Below are positions 1-12,330 of a stretch of 64,000 nt of DNA, one piece after another. The stretch is from Ceratothoa steindachneri (taxonomy: Eukaryota; Arthropoda; Malacostraca; Isopoda; Cymothoidae), in the NCBI GenBank assembly GCA_963969495.1, contig OZ018321.1:192728204-192792203 (forward strand), written 5' to 3'. Under the pieces are notes generated by a model. The model did not search any database, had not been told where the DNA came from, and saw only the letters and a list, made by a program, of their open reading frames with translations. A program made the position numbers and the translations under genes. Numbering within the stretch: position 1 is the stretch's first letter; the number at the start of each line of letters is the position of its first letter.

Positions 1-364
1 CCCCAAGATTGACAGAGAATTTTGTATCTATGTGATAAAAATAACCAACCAATTGGGGCATCTCATTCATAGATATATAGCATTTATAAGATAGGGAAAT
101 AAATACAAACGAGGGCAGCTTCTTCAGTAATTTTAAGAGGGGTTCATACATAAAGTGGTGAAGTTAGGAGAAATAAAAATGAGTGGAAGGTAGCTAACTC
201 AAATGAACTAATCGGCGTGCTAGAGAATGGGGAGGACGCACAACTCTTCTGGGTGTGTCTGTTCCGCAATGAATGCCGGTCCCGTTGCGGGGCTGGAGGT
301 GTGGAAGTACGAATGTCGAGAAGCTAAAAGAGATGAATGTGAAGAAATGGTAAAATCTTTTAAA
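1..364. other. Unassigned AT-rich sequence
   Basis: No reading frame, RNA gene or repeat that I can support lies here. Confidence 0.5.
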
Positions 365-600
365 GGGCAATATTCCATTTAAAAGAGCCATGCCACATTT
401 AAAAAAGTACACTCCATTTAAATTTAAAATAACACTCTATTCAAGATATAACTTTTAAGAAATAACACGCCATTTAAAAGAACACTTAATTGAAAAAATA
501 AATATTCTATTTAAAATTACGACACTCAATTTAAATGTTTACCAATCCATCTAAAAGATTAAAATCATTAAAAAGAATATACTTTATTTAAAAGAGGAAC
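365..600. repeat. Degenerate AT-rich minisatellite, about 20-22 bp unit
   Basis: A core close to CCATTTAAAAGA recurs about every 20-22 bases (for example near 376, 398, 416, 472 and 587), each time with short A/C-rich linkers such as AACAC. The copies are strongly diverged, so the array is old. It has no coding potential. Confidence 0.6.
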
Positions 601-3600
601 ACCGGATGTCCAGAAGTGGTGCGCTGGTACTAAGCCGCCGACGGGGTACTTTCAAACATCCTCGAATAACCGCGCTGACTGTAGAAGGAAACACTAAATA
701 CCATTGGAAGATGTTTAATAATTAAATTAGTTTCAGGAGGGTATTGACCCCCGCCCCCATCGTCAGTCCAGGTGTCGGGCAGTGAATGAAGTTCCGAGAC
801 AAGTCTCCGATTCCAAGGCTATTTGTCACGCGGTTTCCTTCAATTTATTAATCCCTTTTGATATTAGTTGTTAATTCTCGGTAGCTGCTCTCAAGGAGAC
901 CGTTGGCACCGTGCCATTTTCCTTGGTCGCTGCCAAGATACACGACGCGTCCACACACATGCGCACACACGCCCATCTCCTCTCGAAGGGGAGAAGTTAA
1001 CGGGGAAATGAGGGGAGCATTCCATGAGAGTTCTCTCCTACGACGGATCCGAATGATGCTGGAAGGCGGTCCAATCGATCTGAGGGGACGGAAAAGCCTC
1101 TCCCCTCGGATTGAGGGTGGCTCCAAATTCCCCGGTGGCCATTTGCGGCAGATAACGCCCATTAGAGGGAAGTTGTGGTTAATTTGCCATGGCTTTTAAA
1201 GTAAGTGAGGGGAAAGAACCCTCTTGGGTGCGTGTGTATCTACAGGAAATTATTTGGGTTTGAGGGGAGATGAATTCATAATGATTTTGTTTTATGGACT
1301 TTTAATTTATTCCAGAAGAGTGGCATGGGGGGGGGGGGGAGATCTCTGGCGGAATTTGAGCCCGGAGTGGAACCGTGTACTTGGGGTTCCAGAACTGTCG
1401 ATGAGGACTTAAAACACCTCTTTTTACTATTTTATTTTAGGGGGATTTTTTCCCCGCTGCTTCTATTCTAAGGTCTTGACTTTTCCTATCGAAAGGGGAA
1501 ATTTTGCCCTTTCTCAGGGGTGGGGGCTCATTTGGCAAAGATAGATTTGGAAAGTGGGAAAAATTTACTGAATCCATGTGTACTGGTGTGGATACGGAGC
1601 TTAAGATAACCAGGAATGGTAACCATAACGTTCATGCCTTTTAAATGAAATGGACCATTCGGTACCACATTTCCCTGCATAGATACCCAAAAGACCACAT
1701 GAGTTGGGGTTGTTTTTAATTTAAGGATTTCTTCTGGCAACCTCCTCCAAGGACATAACCACCGAATTTACCAAGAATTCTATTGTTGTTTATGGTTATA
1801 TAAAACACAACGAAAAGAAAAGAAAACAACAAATCTAAACCCACGCAGGAATAAAAAAAGAACTAAAAAGAAAAAAAAAGATCAGGCAGCTGGCTGGAGT
1901 CCCGCTTCCTCAGGGTACAGGACCTCAGAACTAAGGAGATCACCTTCTCCCCGAGCGATGATCGTAAAACCTTGGAACTCATTGGTGGTTGTTTTTTTTC
2001 TTTTCCTTTGAGTAGTTGCATATGTGTGAACGGAGGGTTATAGCCCGGCAAAGGTAGTTAAGAGTACTTTCTTATCCTCTTTCAGTCCACTTAGTCACTT
2101 TCCTTTGGATTCAAGAGATCGCAAATGTCTTTAAATTGTATTCGAACGTTTGAGGCAGGGCAAAATTTGCCTAAAACAAAGCCTACCTCTCATTATAAGC
2201 CCCACAGGGGAGTTCCACCCCCCTCTATTGATCTATCGGATTATATAACTTTTTCCATTTCCTCAAAATCAAATTTCTTTGTAACCACCATTCAAAAATT
2301 TCAGGTACAAATTTGTTTCCCGACACCTTACATAAGCCTTTCCTACCCCAGCATTTACGGTTGATTATATTGGTTTTAGCAATAGTTTTACCACTACTAT
2401 TTATACTACTACTATTTTTATTATTTTGAATATTTACTTCTTAATCTGTCTGTTTCTTGCCATTCTCTTCCACGCCTGGATAAACACCACTACGGGTGAA
2501 AAGGGGAGCTCACCCTTCACTCTCTGCTCATTTCTCCCATAACATTAAAGCATCCGTAACTTCTAACTATGAAAATGGATAAAAAGGCGAATTGACGATT
2601 TAGATTACGTCGACGAAGTGTCCGAAATCGTTCACTTCGGCATTCGAAGGAAAGTTCGGCAAATAAGTCTGCAATGAGATCTGTGAATTCAGGTGGACAA
2701 AAAAGTACAACGAAGCGTTAAACAGTTAAAACCCTTTAAAAATTTGAGTCGATTCTCCAAGGCACATTAATTCAATTTTAGAAGAGAAGGAGGAAGAGGG
2801 TCAGCAACCCAATCCGATCGTCCTCAGAAGAATTTGACGCCAAGTTAGGTTAGGATTTCCTTAGTAAGGAGAATTAAGTCCTACTTAAATTCTTTTAGAG
2901 ATAAAATACATAAGATATACATAAATGATACAAGTATATGTTAGATTTAGTTCGGAACGGAGTCATTTATAGTATTTTACGTCGCTTTTCAAAAATAGCG
3001 ACCCCAATTTATCCAGGGACTACTATTCTTTAAATGTACAAACCCTGGTCTTTATTGTTCAAACCATAATAAAACTTGAGGACGAGGTATGGTCGTGGTA
3101 ACCGATTTTATGGCAGAACTGGTTGCGTAGCGTCATGTTTTAGTAGTGGCTTCTCTCTCTTCTTTAAATCATCCGTGGCCAACAGTGGATTTTAGTTAGT
3201 TTTCTGCGTTTGCAAAGCACAAACGTGGCCATGAATGTATTTCACGCAGTTATCTCGATCGATATAAATAATAGGGTTGCAATATTTTAATTTAATGGTC
3301 AATCACACACTCCCAAAAGGGCTATCAAATTGCTAACACTTGATTGAGATTTCCGTGGAGTCCGAAGAGAATTCCAGCTTTAAATTGTAGACATTTTTTG
3401 GATATGGCGACCATAATACGTCTATACTACGGCCATTACATACCATATTCTCGGATAATATTTCTAAAAATATGCCTCTATTTTTATTAGGGATTTGGCC
3501 AATTTAAAATTAATTCGATTAAAATGGTGGCTATGGGGTCCAGTACACATCTTTTAAGTATTAGCGTTTTGGTTGGAATTTAAGTTGTTTAGGTTACAAT

Positions 3601-3662
3601 ATTGTTTGTATATCTGGTACTGCATAGAGATGATTCGCCCGCTACGCCCTTTCATCATTTAA
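601..3662. other. Unassigned stretch
   Basis: No recognisable gene. Small points only: a run of 13 G at 1327-1339, a short TAC/TAT-rich patch near 2390-2430 and a pair of TTAGG words near 2842-2852. The short open frames at 848-1199 on both strands match no family I know and overlap each other, so I do not call them genes. Confidence 0.45.
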
Positions 3663-3675
3663 ACCAAACCTAACG

Positions 3676-3700
3676 TAACCTAACCTAACCTAACCTAACC
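3676..3700 (-). repeat. Interstitial telomere-type repeat (TTAGG)5
   Basis: Five perfect TAACC units in a row, equal to TTAGG on the minus strand, with near-matches just upstream (3667-3675). TTAGG is the ancestral arthropod telomere repeat. AT-rich unique sequence lies on both sides, so this is an interstitial stretch and not a chromosome end. Confidence 0.8.
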
Positions 3701-3762
3701 GGTAATAAATTATTTCACTTTTGTACTTTCCTATTTCCTGGATTGAGACTTCTAATCTTAAA

Positions 3763-4040
3763 ATGGGCAAAAATTGGGTTCTCTCTTCTGCAAATATGCC
3801 TAAATATAACCCTCTATTCTTCTAATGGGCCCAAACAGGGCCCATAGTCTTCAAATGATCCCAAACAAAGCCCTCTAGTCTGCTAATGGGCCTAAACTGT
3901 ACCCTCTATTTTTCAAATGTGCTTAAACTAGGCCCCCCTATTTTTTAAATGGGCCTAAACTGTGGTGCCTATTCTTTAAATGGGCTTAAACTGGGACCTA
4001 ATAATTCAAAAGTGCGTAAACCGGGCCCCTTATCATTCAG
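3763..4040. repeat. Degenerate minisatellite, about 30-31 bp unit, about 9 copies
   Basis: The motif CTATTCTTCTAATGGGCC followed by AAACNGGGCCC recurs with a spacing of about 30-31 bases; the AATGGG-like core is near 3763, 3823, 3854, 3884, 3915, 3947 and 3978. Copies vary at many sites. No coding role is evident. Confidence 0.75.
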
Positions 4041-5703
4041 CCTCATCTTTCGGAGATATTTGTTCGTTTTATTTACTCTTATTTTTCATTTCTTCTTTCT
4101 TCCTATTCATTTCTTCGCGCATTTTGGTCATCTCGCATCCAGAACCCTTGTAAAATCAACCTCAAATCCGCTGGTAGCACGACCACCTATAAACTAGTTA
4201 GCTGCCGATGGAGCGAACGGATTAAGGCTTCTTGGTTGAGGATCTTGGCCGAGCGGGGAAGGCGCTGATATTTCATCAACTTTGAAACAAACCAGAAATA
4301 GTTATGAAAGAAAATAAAAGAAGGGAGAAAGTAAAGCAAGAGAGGAAATGTGTGAAAATGGTACAAATGACCGTAAAGTAAAACAGAATTACTAGCCACA
4401 ATGAAAGAGATGACCAACGAAGGAACGTGCGGTGAAGGTATAATACAATGGATTTATTTACTAGGAAATAGAAATATTCCAAAGGGAAAATGAGAAATTA
4501 AGCAGAACAAAGAATAATCTCATTTAAAGCGCAATATCAATAAGGCTGCATCATACATGCAGAAAGTTGGTAAAGAAGGATCTGTAAAGAAAGTGGTGGA
4601 GATAGAGGAAGTGAAAATGCCTGGAAGATATAGGCGCAGATCTCCCTGGAAATATTGGGACAAGGAGGGCAAAGTGCGGCTGGTGGGGCCAGGAGGGGAT
4701 ACAATTTTCCACAAGTCAACCGCAGCATGGTTGTCCATGTTATATATAGATAGCATCTCCTTGCGGGCGGTACAAAGGTAAGATGGCTGTAGACAAAACT
4801 CGCTTGATGCGAGGAACAGAATAAATTTTAGCAATGGAGAAGAGCAGTAATCGATCGCGTCGAGCTGCAACGAGTAGGAATGAATACAATTACCACGGAA
4901 TGAGTAAGGAATAGATCGTAATGGAAATGGAATCTAAAATTGTGGGGGATAACTACCTCTGACGGATGATGGGGTTGGTGCTACTTTCCTGAGTGCACTA
5001 AGAGACGGACCAAATGTGGAGAGTAGAAACTCACGCGAGCTGACGACGGCCAAAAGGAGACCAACGGAGTGAGATTCGACAGTTGAGAGATCATCAGGAG
5101 GATGAGGGAGACGGTGCCCTCAGCGTGACGCGCCCATGGAGGCAGAAAACAGACGGGAGAAGATCAAGAGACGAAATTCTACCCTGGAAATTGAGTCCCA
5201 AGGCGAAAGATAATTACATCAGTCAATGGGGACAAAAAAGAGGGAGCTCGGAATTTTGTTAGGGGGCGGTCACCAGTGGAAATGGAGAGGTCAACCAACG
5301 AGGGCTGTCAGACGAGAGGAAATAATGAGAGCGGTAGATAAGGGGTCAAATGAAGAGGTCGTCAATCGAGAGAGTGCTAAAATAACGATAGGGACTCCAC
5401 CATCAGGGGAGGGTAGTCCGGTATCTTAGCTTCCTTAGTGAAGCTAGTAATTTACTAATAGTAAGTAATCAATAAGCAAAAACCAACGAGGGCTTATTGG
5501 ACCGAGCGTTTGTAAAGATGAAGTGAAAATAAATGAAGTTATATAAGCGCATGTTCAAGCCATGGGGACCAAAGCCTCGGCGAGGGAACGTGAATTCACC
5601 TTCAGTATTCCGTAGCGTTTACCGAGATTGAAGAAACGAGGTGACGGGGAGGGGGTGAGTCGGGTTTTTTTGCCCGCATGTTTACCAACCACCAACTGTA
5701 GTG
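4041..5703. other. Unassigned stretch, purine-rich in the second half
   Basis: Nothing recognisable. From about 4860 to 5430 the plus strand is rich in GA words without a clear repeat unit. Open frames here (longest 116 codons, minus strand 4520-4870) have no motif I recognise and are compatible with chance. Confidence 0.45.
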
Positions 5704-5731
5704 CACACACACATACACACACACACACACA
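5704..5731. repeat. (CA)n microsatellite
   Basis: CA dinucleotides with one interruption (ATAC). Confidence 0.9.
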
Positions 5732-5864
5732 TCCTTTTTCTTGTTATTATCCTGAGAAGATTTTCTCTTGTAGACCATGAGTGAGTTCTAATTATTTGTC
5801 CCTTTAATTAGTATAAACATGTTCTTTCTCTGTCTGTCTGTGTATGCCAGTGTTGGACCCCAAC

Positions 5865-5867
<3 letters not shown>

Positions 5868-5945
<78 letters not shown>
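5868..5945. repeat. (TA)n microsatellite, about 78 bp
   Basis: Uninterrupted TA dinucleotides. The open frames that run through it on both strands encode only alternating Ile-Tyr and are not genes. Confidence 0.95.
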
Positions 5946-5948
<3 letters not shown>

Positions 5949-7439
5949 AAAGAAAGAGCAAGAATTTTTGTTATTTATTATTGGGGCGGGGCTAAATGTA
6001 TAGAAATGAAAAGGAGGAGGGATTTCGCAAAATTCAATCCCTCCCCAAAGCAGGAGAAAGCCACGCCCATTCCAGAATCCATAATAGTTGCCAAAGACTT
6101 CCATTATTGATCTCCAATATACTGCTGCCCTTCCTCGTCTCTTTTCACCAATTAAAATTTCTTCATATTCTTTTTCATTTTCACTTTTATTTTAAATTAT
6201 CCTCATAAAGAATTCCTATTTATAAAAAATAATCAGGTCTAAAATAGAATTCATCGTATTTCTTTTCATTCCCCAAAAATATATATTCCGTTTGTCTTTT
6301 TAATGGCGTTTCTCCTTATGGCAACATTTGGTTATTATAAAGCCACAGTTGATTATTGACAAATGCCATTTATCCATTACTATGTAAAGGGGACGACAAG
6401 AGAACAATGGATTTTGGCGAACTTTGGTATTACTGAGGAGGGAAGGAGGCTGTCAAAAGATAGTTGGCGTCGACGAAGGATTTATTGGAGGGTTTTGTCA
6501 ATCCATGGACCTTCCACGTCTGGCCTCTTTTGAAGCTTCAAGGGAGAGAGTACGAACGCTTCAGAATCGCTGTTGTTCAATTGATTTCTCTTTGTCGATA
6601 ACATCGTCCGTTAGATGTTTTAAGGGGTGGGTTTGTTCCCCCTCCCGGAGCAATATCAATTCAAATGGGGGTCGAGATACCGGTCAGGATTGACAAAAAG
6701 GGGTAGGAGCATTGTCAAATGTGGAGGAAAGAAATACTTACCCGCAGAGAAAAAAAAGCCGGTTGTTACAACTAAATACAGGGTGAAGGAAAGCGAGATA
6801 GGGGCTAAAGAGTGACCAACGAGGGTAAAAGGACAGACCATGGCAAAATTGATAGATCGGATCTCATAATTAAGGAAATTGGGAATTCTAAGATGCCTCC
6901 AATTGGACTGAATGAATATGTGAGAAAGGGCTTGTTGTTTGTGGCTGTATGGGATTGGTTCTATGGATGTTACATTTGAGTAAGTCTGGTGTGTTGAAGA
7001 AGGAGTTTGGCTCTGTTAATAGTCCCTTACATGCGTGAAACTAGATAATGTTAGCTAAGGGCAACTAGAAATGCTAGAACAATAGTAGCAGGGGAAATTG
7101 GGATGGACCAATGGAACTTTGCCTACCGAAAGCGGTCTCAAGCAATCCTCAGAGTTACGAGAAAAAAGATGGAAGAGTTATTTATTTATGGTAGAGGAAG
7201 ATAAATAAATAATGTGTATATGAGCGTCACGGATAAATGAAGCCAAATTTAATTAAAGTAAATATGAATATGAAATGGTTACAATATATATATATATATA
7301 TATTAATCCGCTGACTGATAGGATAATTAGTTATGTTAATAGGAGTAACATACAATCCAATCAAAATCATACGATGGGAGATGGGAAAATGAGGTAGTGA
7401 CTGTAGGTAAATAGATATAAGTGTAACTAAAACTCTGCA
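5946..7439. other. Unassigned stretch
   Basis: No gene recognised. A short (TA)n of about 20 bases lies at 7284-7303. Confidence 0.45.
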
Positions 7440-7679
7440 AGTAAAGATAGGAGCATTTTATAGACCAACGAACCACTCCATTGAGATAGATAAAGATAGG
7501 ATAGAAGAAATTAACCGGAGATGCAAATCATGAAACTTGTCCTTGGAGATTTCAATTTATCCTCGACTGATTGGAAAAATCTGATTAGTATGATCTAGTT
7601 AGTCAAGGATTTATTGAATGGTGGAAGGATAAGTTCCTTAAACAGCCAACTCATGTAAATAATAAAAGGTGCCCCCTCC

Positions 7680-7790
7680 CCCACCAAAAAAACCCCGGAC
7701 CCAACTTTCAATAGGCTTCATTTTTTAAAATTATTTTTCGAATTAAGAAAAGAAGCCTATCGTAAGTTGAAGCCCCTTTTTTCGGGGGTC
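7680..7790. mobile_element. Small fold-back insert inside the CR1 remnant
   Basis: The conserved endonuclease text breaks off after 7670 and resumes at about 7800 with LDLVLTNQ. The intervening piece contains an 18-bp inverted repeat (7702-7719 against 7752-7769, two mismatches) with C-rich and G-rich outer flanks. It looks like a very short MITE-like or fold-back insertion. Confidence 0.5.
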
Positions 7791-7943
7791 ACCAAGTATA
7801 CTGGACCTGGTCTTGACCAATCAGGATTTTTTAGTTGGGGAACCATTAGACAGTAGTGACCATCAGATAATTCGTTTTACTCTCGATAATAAGATAAGCA
7901 TTGTTAGGAATAATACAAAAATTCAAAATTTCCACTTGGAGAA

Positions 7944-8052
7944 TAATAATAACAATAATAATAACAACAATAATAATAAAACAAAATAATGATAACAATA
8001 ATAATAAAACAAAATAATAATAATAATAACAAGAAATAATAATAATAATATG
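7944..8052. repeat. (AAT)n / (AAC)n simple repeat
   Basis: Mixed AAT and AAC trinucleotides with AAAAC interruptions, embedded in the CR1 remnant between its endonuclease and reverse transcriptase parts. Confidence 0.85.
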
Positions 8053-9800
8053 TAGAGGGTTTATATGTCACCCTTCAAGACCTTGAAGCCTTCGCCCGTC
8101 CATGGACTAGGTAAAAGCCTGACTCAAGAGCACTAGGCGAGGGAGAGGAGCTTTATGCCAGGAGCCCGACCATTCAGTATGACAGATTATGTCGGAGGAG
8201 TTCAAAGATAAGAATTTTTACAAGATGTGGGATACATTCAAGCGAGTTTTGAAGATGGTACCGGAAGAGTGTCGCAGCCCAGTGAAGTTGTTTATAAGAA
8301 AGTAGAGGAAACCATTATTGTGGGATAAGGCTCTAGCTATCTTAATCAGGAAAAAGAGAGGTGCATTCAAAAGATTAACCCCAAAATAATACGCTGACTA
8401 ACCTAAACAGCTAGGGAAGAGTTAGTAATGAGTTAAACAAGATGGTCAAAAAGAGTAAAAGGCTGCCAGGAATCAGGTTAGCGCAAAATAGTACTAAGAC
8501 TCAGAGAAAGTGTGGTTATTTTTTAGTTATTATAGCGTAAGAAACGGGGTGAATCCGATATGTCAATTTGAATCCAAATAAGATGGGATGCAATAAAATG
8601 GTTTGAGAAGTATAAATGTTAGAAAAGAATTAGGGCATTTATGGATTATAAGTTAAAGGTATGGACCCTGATAATATTCATTCTAGGATTCTCAAGGAGA
8701 GTGGAGAGTTTTTCACTTGCTCTTGATATTTGTTAGATACCTTAGATTTGGACAGGTAATAGATGACTAGAGAAGAGATAATGGTTATTAGAAGGAATCT
8801 TTGAAAAGGGAAGTAAGGATGGTCTTAATAACTATAGGCCTGTAAGTCTAACCTGAAAAGTGCTTGAAATGTAGTTCAAAAAGGGATAAAAGACTATTTG
8901 GAAAGTAATAGCTTGAAGAGTGATATGCAGCATGGATTCAGGTCAGGTAAATCTTGCCTGACATCTGCTGGAACTTCTAGAGTATGTCACTGGACATTTG
9001 GATAAGGAAATTGCATAGCTGTAGTTTACTTAGAATTTAGTAATGCTTTTGATAACCTCATGGGACACTAGTGCATAAATTTAAAATCTATGGAGAATTT
9101 GCAATGGATAAATATTATTAGTGGAGTACCTCAACATAATATTAAATAAATAAAACATGACAGCAATTAGCTTTACTTCCACACACCTTGCAGTTTCCCA
9201 GTTCACCCCTATTGTCTATTTTTAACCAATACTCCCTTCACTACTTCAACCAATACGAGTACGTCTCATCGGTATGTTTTGGGGGTCATTATTATTTTGG
9301 GTTTGTATTAATGACCTAAAAGTAGGTGTTACCTGTTGATACAAAGTTGGATACATAGTTGGATGGACACACAAGTGGCAGGTGACATTTAACTAAAAAA
9401 ATGTAAGGTTGTCCATATGGGTAACTAAATAATAGGTAATTAAGTTATGAAATGGAAGGTTGCTGAAGATGAGATGGATTGAGGAGTAGTAGTAGATCAG
9501 TTCTTGATGTTCTCTTAGTAGTGTTTAGAGGCTAGATATGAGGCAAATAGGGTATTAGGATTTATCAATAGGAATGTTAGTTAAAAAAGTAGGACAGGTT
9601 ATTAACATTCTGGAGGCAGTACGGAGAAGGTCAACAAAAAGGATACCTTACTTGAGACACCTTAATTATATGGATAGGTTGAGAGTACTTATTTTCATTT
9701 GAAAGGTGCTTAAGGGGTGACATGATCTAGCTTTTAAAAATTTGGAGATTGATGATAGGAATCGGGGTCACTGTTTGAAAAATAAAAAAATCTTGATGTA

Positions 9801-12129
9801 AGCTCGAATGGAGGTGGCTTTATTGGTTTTGGGATGACTTTGAAATGTGAATACGACTATGAGTAAACGAGTTCTGATTTGTTTTCCCTTTTTCACCTAT
9901 ATGCCTTTCTTGCTCCTTGAACGCCAAGTAATTTCTTCCTTATCCTACTCGGGTAATCTACCTTTATCGCATTTCACTTCAACTAATTTCACGCTAAAAT
10001 ACCTTTGTTGGAGTCCGTCGGAATCCGTTTTTATATCATTAAATTTAATTTAACTTTTTCTCTTTTGTGTCATGTTTTTCTGCGTCTCATCCCATAGGGA
10101 ACCTCGGTCTTAATTTGAAGTTCTTGTGGTCTGAGTTACGAGAAAATTTGGTCATGGCAGCTTAAGGATGCGTGGGCGGGGGAGGGGGGGGGGGGTTATG
10201 GGCCTCTCCCATGCCCAAATCTTGCATATCTTATTGGGGTGTAGCAATAATCCTAGCCCTTCCGTCAATTCTTTCCAACGGAAACCTACCTTGAGTTTTG
10301 TTGACCATTTGTTTGGTGTTCAGCAAAAACAGGCGACAATCTATCAGAACCTCCCCGCCCCCCGTCTATCTACTTTCGAATGCTACTCATTCATTACTAC
10401 CTCTTTCTCTTCTTTATTATTCTTCGAAACTCGAATGACCCAACGAATCTCTCTCGCCGCATCTCTGAACCGCTTGTTGTCAGGGGTCTCTTGTGTCAAA
10501 TTGTGCGGATTCAGCTCCGAATAATCACATTTGCACCGTCTCTCCTCCTCTCCCTCTCTCCTCCTCTCTCCTATCTCTCTGAAAGCGGAGATTTCTCGTC
10601 CAGTGTCAAGTCTAATTGTCTTGGTCTTATTTTTAGCCACAGTAGCTAAGAGAAGTTCCTCCGTGTGTGCGATTCAGTGTACACTTATAATTTAATTGTT
10701 CGCTTCTAATTCGTATTATTTTACAATTATTTCGTGAGGTGGCTATAAAGATGTTCGGGAAGATTTGTTTTCGCGTTCCTTTTTGCTTTGTTGTTGAAGT
10801 GATTGTGCTGGAGGGGACTTACTCTTCCACTGCTAAGGGGTCTTACTTTTACAAGGATTGAGGTTTTATGTTTTGATATCCGTTTGATCCATCTTTCCTA
10901 TTCTTTTGTTTTTGATTCAGTGAAGCCGTTTTTGGCGTTTTCAGTAAGTCAGTCATTGCAAATAACTTCGTTTTAAGTTATTGACTTCAAGTATTGACTT
11001 TTAGGTTGTTCCTTTTTCTCCGGAGCCTTTTTGTTTGTTATTTTTACGGACCTTTCTATTCTATCCCATTCATTTTTTTCTCTTTGCAACTCTTTCTTCT
11101 TCACCACTCAGTTTGCATTCGACTAATGTTATTCCCTCTTTTATGGTTAATGAGGTGTCTTTACATCATCTTAATTATAGCGCAGCGCGACGCTTGAAGG
11201 CGAAGTCATTCCAAGAGTGACTTGACATTTCTCATTGAGTCGATTTTCGACTTAAATTGATGTAAATTTAGATATCATCGATGCGGGATGTTAAAAGAAT
11301 GTGTGGTAATTTAGACTTTGTAATGGGTTTTATTTAGCGATCAGGAAATATAATATGAATGCATGGTGATAAAATCTTTTTAGGACTCAGTAGCTTTAGC
11401 AAAGTCTCTACTGCTCAGTCAGGGTAGTTTTAAGGTCAGTGACCACGTATATAGCAATATTGCCACAATTCGCAGAACGAAAAGCACATCTAGCAATATT
11501 TTAGAAAGGCCCAAATTTCAAAACAGCTAGGCGGACAGCTTTTATCTTTTGCACAGTTCTGGCAAAATGTGGTGGCTGTGGAAATATTTACTCTTTTATA
11601 TAAAGGTAAATACCAACGGGAAAATCTCGTAGCTCTCTTAAACACACAATTTCCCTTATGGGAATGGGTGTCTGGATCTCCCGTCTTGTAGAATGACAAC
11701 CTAGGATGGAGGTTTGAGGGTGTGGAATCCAAGTATCTACCCGGTTGACGTCATGAAAAGCACCCATCTTTAAATCCTGTTTCCGCCACGATGGCTAAAT
11801 CCGTCCGTCTCTAATCCGTGTTTGATGGAATTACTATAATTTCTCATCTACAGATATGTTATTTTGGGGGATTAAGCCTTTTAATATCTGCACCTACGCG
11901 GGATCTGCTACAATTAGGCGTTCAGGCGGAAGCCCTTTGTATGTCATATGCTAGCCAGTTTTCTTCTTGCTTGGACATACCAACGTGCTTATGGGCCAGG
12001 TAAAGGACGTTGATACATTCAATGACTTCAACTAGAATAAAAGAAATTGGGTTTCACCTCGACGTGCCACTGGTTAATTCGTAGCGACTCAAAATTCGAC
12101 AATTAGTCATTTTTAGGGTTTAAAATGCT
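9801..12129. other. Unassigned stretch
   Basis: No recognisable gene. A CT-rich tract lies at 10541-10575. The open frame of 118 codons at 10168-10524 has no motif I know. The segment around 11735-11790 (CCGGTTGACGTCATGAAAAGC and following) has the look of a SINE tail but I cannot support a head for it. Confidence 0.4.
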
Positions 12130-12330
12130 ATGGGACCGTCCAACGCCGGGAAGGAAATCTTCCTTTCCTCTGCGGTATGCCATCTTTCAAGCAATTCCAT
12201 GGGAAGATATTTCTTAACCTTCAAAATTCTGTCAGTGCCTGGGCTCGAACCTGTTACTGTAAAAATGAATGAATAGGCTGCCACCGAATTATCATAAAAC
12301 CACGCGTCCAGAAGGTTGCACAAAAGCACG
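12130..12330 (-). mobile_element. tRNA-headed SINE-like copy
   Basis: On the minus strand a B-box-like GGTTCGAGCCC (12241-12251 in plus coordinates) follows a weak A-box-like segment near 12277-12290 by a tRNA-like distance. The downstream part (to about 12130) is a non-tRNA body. This fits a diverged tRNA-derived SINE. The A box is poor, and no tail or target duplication is evident, so the limits are approximate. Confidence 0.45.

Larger units (their letters stand above)
7440..9800 (+). mobile_element. Decayed CR1-type LINE (endonuclease and reverse transcriptase remnants)
   Basis: Translated in pieces, this region resembles the CR1 group of non-LTR retrotransposons. An endonuclease remnant has GDFN at 7545-7556, and LDLVLTNQDF near 7800-7835 leads into SSDHQIIRF. 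The reverse transcriptase remnant includes PDNIHSRILKESGE (about 8667), NNYRPVSLT-like sequence (about 8830), QHGFRSGKSCLTS (about 8930), YLEFSNAFDNL (about 9030) and SGVPQ (about 9120). Downstream, VLGFINRNVS (about 9555) fits the CR1 C-terminal region. Many stops and frameshifts make it a fossil. Two or three small foreign segments interrupt it (7680-7790, 7944-8052, about 9143-9268). The CR1 assignment rests on motif memory; L2 or Rex1-like relatives are less likely. Confidence 0.8.

Noticed and set aside
4520..4870. 116-codon minus-strand frame
   Set aside because: No motif and no plausible splice or promoter context that I can see.
5808..6110. Open frames on both strands with long Ile-Tyr stretches (also at 28111, 34118, 34297, 48284, 49213, 58964 and 60580)
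   Set aside because: They are translations of (TA)n arrays and have no other coding signal.
7940..8052. CRISPR-like or other spaced repeat
   Set aside because: It is a plain AAT/AAC microsatellite without spacers; a CRISPR array would be out of place in eukaryotic DNA.
10660..10690. Promoter with an arthropod-type initiator (TCAGT)
   Set aside because: A five-base match with no TATA box, downstream element or gene attached is not evidence.
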